Assembly: GCA_016712045.1 (NCBI GenBank)
Contig: JADJRV010000016.1
Location: forward strand, 62,001-126,000
Source: Chloracidobacterium sp.
GTDB lineage: Bacteria; Acidobacteriota; Blastocatellia; Pyrinomonadales; Pyrinomonadaceae
DNA length: 64,000 nt
Reading direction: 5' to 3'
The number at the start of each line of letters is the position of its first letter. Position 1 is the stretch's first letter. The notes below the pieces were generated by a model that was not told the DNA's origin, searched no databases, and was given only the letters and a program-made list of their open reading frames with translations. This document shows, one piece after another, positions 63,334 to 64,000 of the stretch. A program made the translations under genes and the position numbers.

Positions 63334-64000
63334 GACTGTCTCTCGGCGAGGATGCGTAAACCGTCGAGCAATAGATCTTCATCAACAACATCGATGACGT
63401 CAGTATTTTTGGCGATCATCGATGCAAAACCTCCGGTGGCGATAACTTTAGGGTTATCGCCAATTTCTTTTTTGATCCTCGCGATCGAGCTTTCGACGAG
63501 GCCGATCTGGCTGTAGAAAACGCCCGCCTGAATGGACGTTTCGGTCGTGTGATTGATGACGCTGTTGGGTGAGTCGATCTCAACCTCCGGCAACTGAGCG
63601 GTGTTCAAATGCAAAGCCTTTGCCATTGTCTTCATCCCCGGGGCGATCAGGCCGCCGAGCAAGACGCGGTTTTTATCGACAACGTCAATAGTCGTCGCGG
63701 TGCCAAAGCTGCACGCGATGACCGGAGTGCCGTATTTTTCAGCAGCGGAAAATGCGTTTACCAGCCGGTCCGTGCCGGCGGCGGCAAGCGGTTCGTATTT
63801 AATATCCAGGCCAAAGTCCATATCGTTGGTAACGAAGTAGACATCGATTTCAAAGGTCGAGCCGAGAAATTTGTCTACCTGCGCATTTACACTGGGCACG
63901 ACCGAGCACACCAATGCTTGTGAGATCGTCGCGTTACCAACTTTCGCAATTAATTCTGCGGAATGTAAATCGCTTTTCGTGGGGACGGAAAATTTTGTGA
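63330..64000 (-). CDS. coaX: Type III pantothenate kinase (5' end outside window)
   Basis: The 3' part of coaX; the frame is open to the window edge, beyond the first in-frame codon at 63914, so the start lies outside. Motifs are CSVVPSVNAQV, AAGTDRLVNAFSA, VIACSFGTATTIDVVD (ATP site), LGGLIAPGMKTMAKALH, INHTTETSIQAGVF and VIATGGFASM. This kinase phosphorylates pantothenate in the first step of CoA synthesis, without ATP inhibition by CoA. With coaE it gives two CoA-pathway steps in the window. Confidence 0.93.
   Translation of the reverse strand, partial: TKFSVPTKSDLHSAELIAKVGNATISQALVCSVVPSVNAQVDKFLGSTFEIDVYFVTNDMDFGLDIKYEPLAAAGTDRLVNAFSAAEKYGTPVIACSFGTATTIDVVDKNRVLLGGLIAPGMKTMAKALHLNTAQLPEVEIDSPNSVINHTTETSIQAGVFYSQIGLVESSIARIKKEIGDNPKVIATGGFASMIAKNTDVIDVVDEDLLLDGLRILAERQS

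Overview
The window looks like a chromosomal segment of an Acidobacteriota bacterium, most likely class Blastocatellia (Pyrinomonadaceae-like). This is inferred from gene content and style: moderate GC, secreted S8 and S9 peptidases, PA2169-type protein, glycine-zipper envelope proteins, FG-GAP/Kelch secreted protein and a type-B succinate dehydrogenase. No rRNA or other phylogenetic marker is present. There is no prophage, insertion sequence, CRISPR array or biosynthetic cluster. Only one RNA gene is certain, tRNA-Leu(UAA) at 2451.

Layout. 1-9 kb: end of a PLP-dependent Cys/Met enzyme, PP2C phosphatase, putative secreted zinc peptidase, NfeD protein, tRNA-Leu, penicillin acylase, envelope proteins, amidohydrolase and malate dehydrogenase. 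9-18.4 kb: a secreted subtilase with a VLVGDG repeat tail behind a sigma-54-like promoter, a membrane PAS-GGDEF-EAL protein, a lytic transglycosylase and a 1013-aa secreted FG-GAP/Kelch/P-domain protein. 18.6-26 kb: amidohydrolase, ParE-type toxin-antitoxin pair, S9 peptidase, SCO-type copper lipoprotein and a Slt70-like transglycosylase. 26-36.5 kb: folD, MazG-like, coaE, then a complete oligopeptide ABC importer with two binding lipoproteins, two permeases and two ATPases, the second carrying an N-terminal zinc ribbon. 36.5-45.4 kb: PA2169 protein, PocR-GAF-GGDEF protein, a protein with a degenerate NTPase and an RsbW-like kinase domain, 8-oxoguanine DNA glycosylase, TPR-retropepsin protein and an orphan PIN protein. 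45.7-55 kb: DUF5658 protein, HtrA protease, zinc ribbon, CysQ, STAS plus HD-GYP signalling pair, and LysR divergent from sdhCAB. 55-64 kb: Nfu scaffold, GAF-like protein, ispH, double GNAT, Ski2-like helicase half, secreted protein and coaX.

How the genes work together. Signalling is prominent: c-di-GMP synthesis and breakdown (three proteins) plus partner-switching modules (PP2C, STAS, RsbW-like kinase). Peptide scavenging is another theme: secreted peptidases, the penicillin acylase homologue and the Opp importer. sdhCAB and mdh supply TCA-cycle steps.

A striking global feature is a set of nine single-base frameshifts that break seven or eight otherwise intact genes. In each case all conserved motifs continue in another frame, and even the Fe-S scaffold nfu is hit. 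I read most of these as assembly indels rather than gene decay, and I give joined coordinates. Intergenic DNA is rich in short structured repeats: heptamer arrays, REP-like hairpin clusters, a duplicated 17-nt palindrome and two long G tracts.
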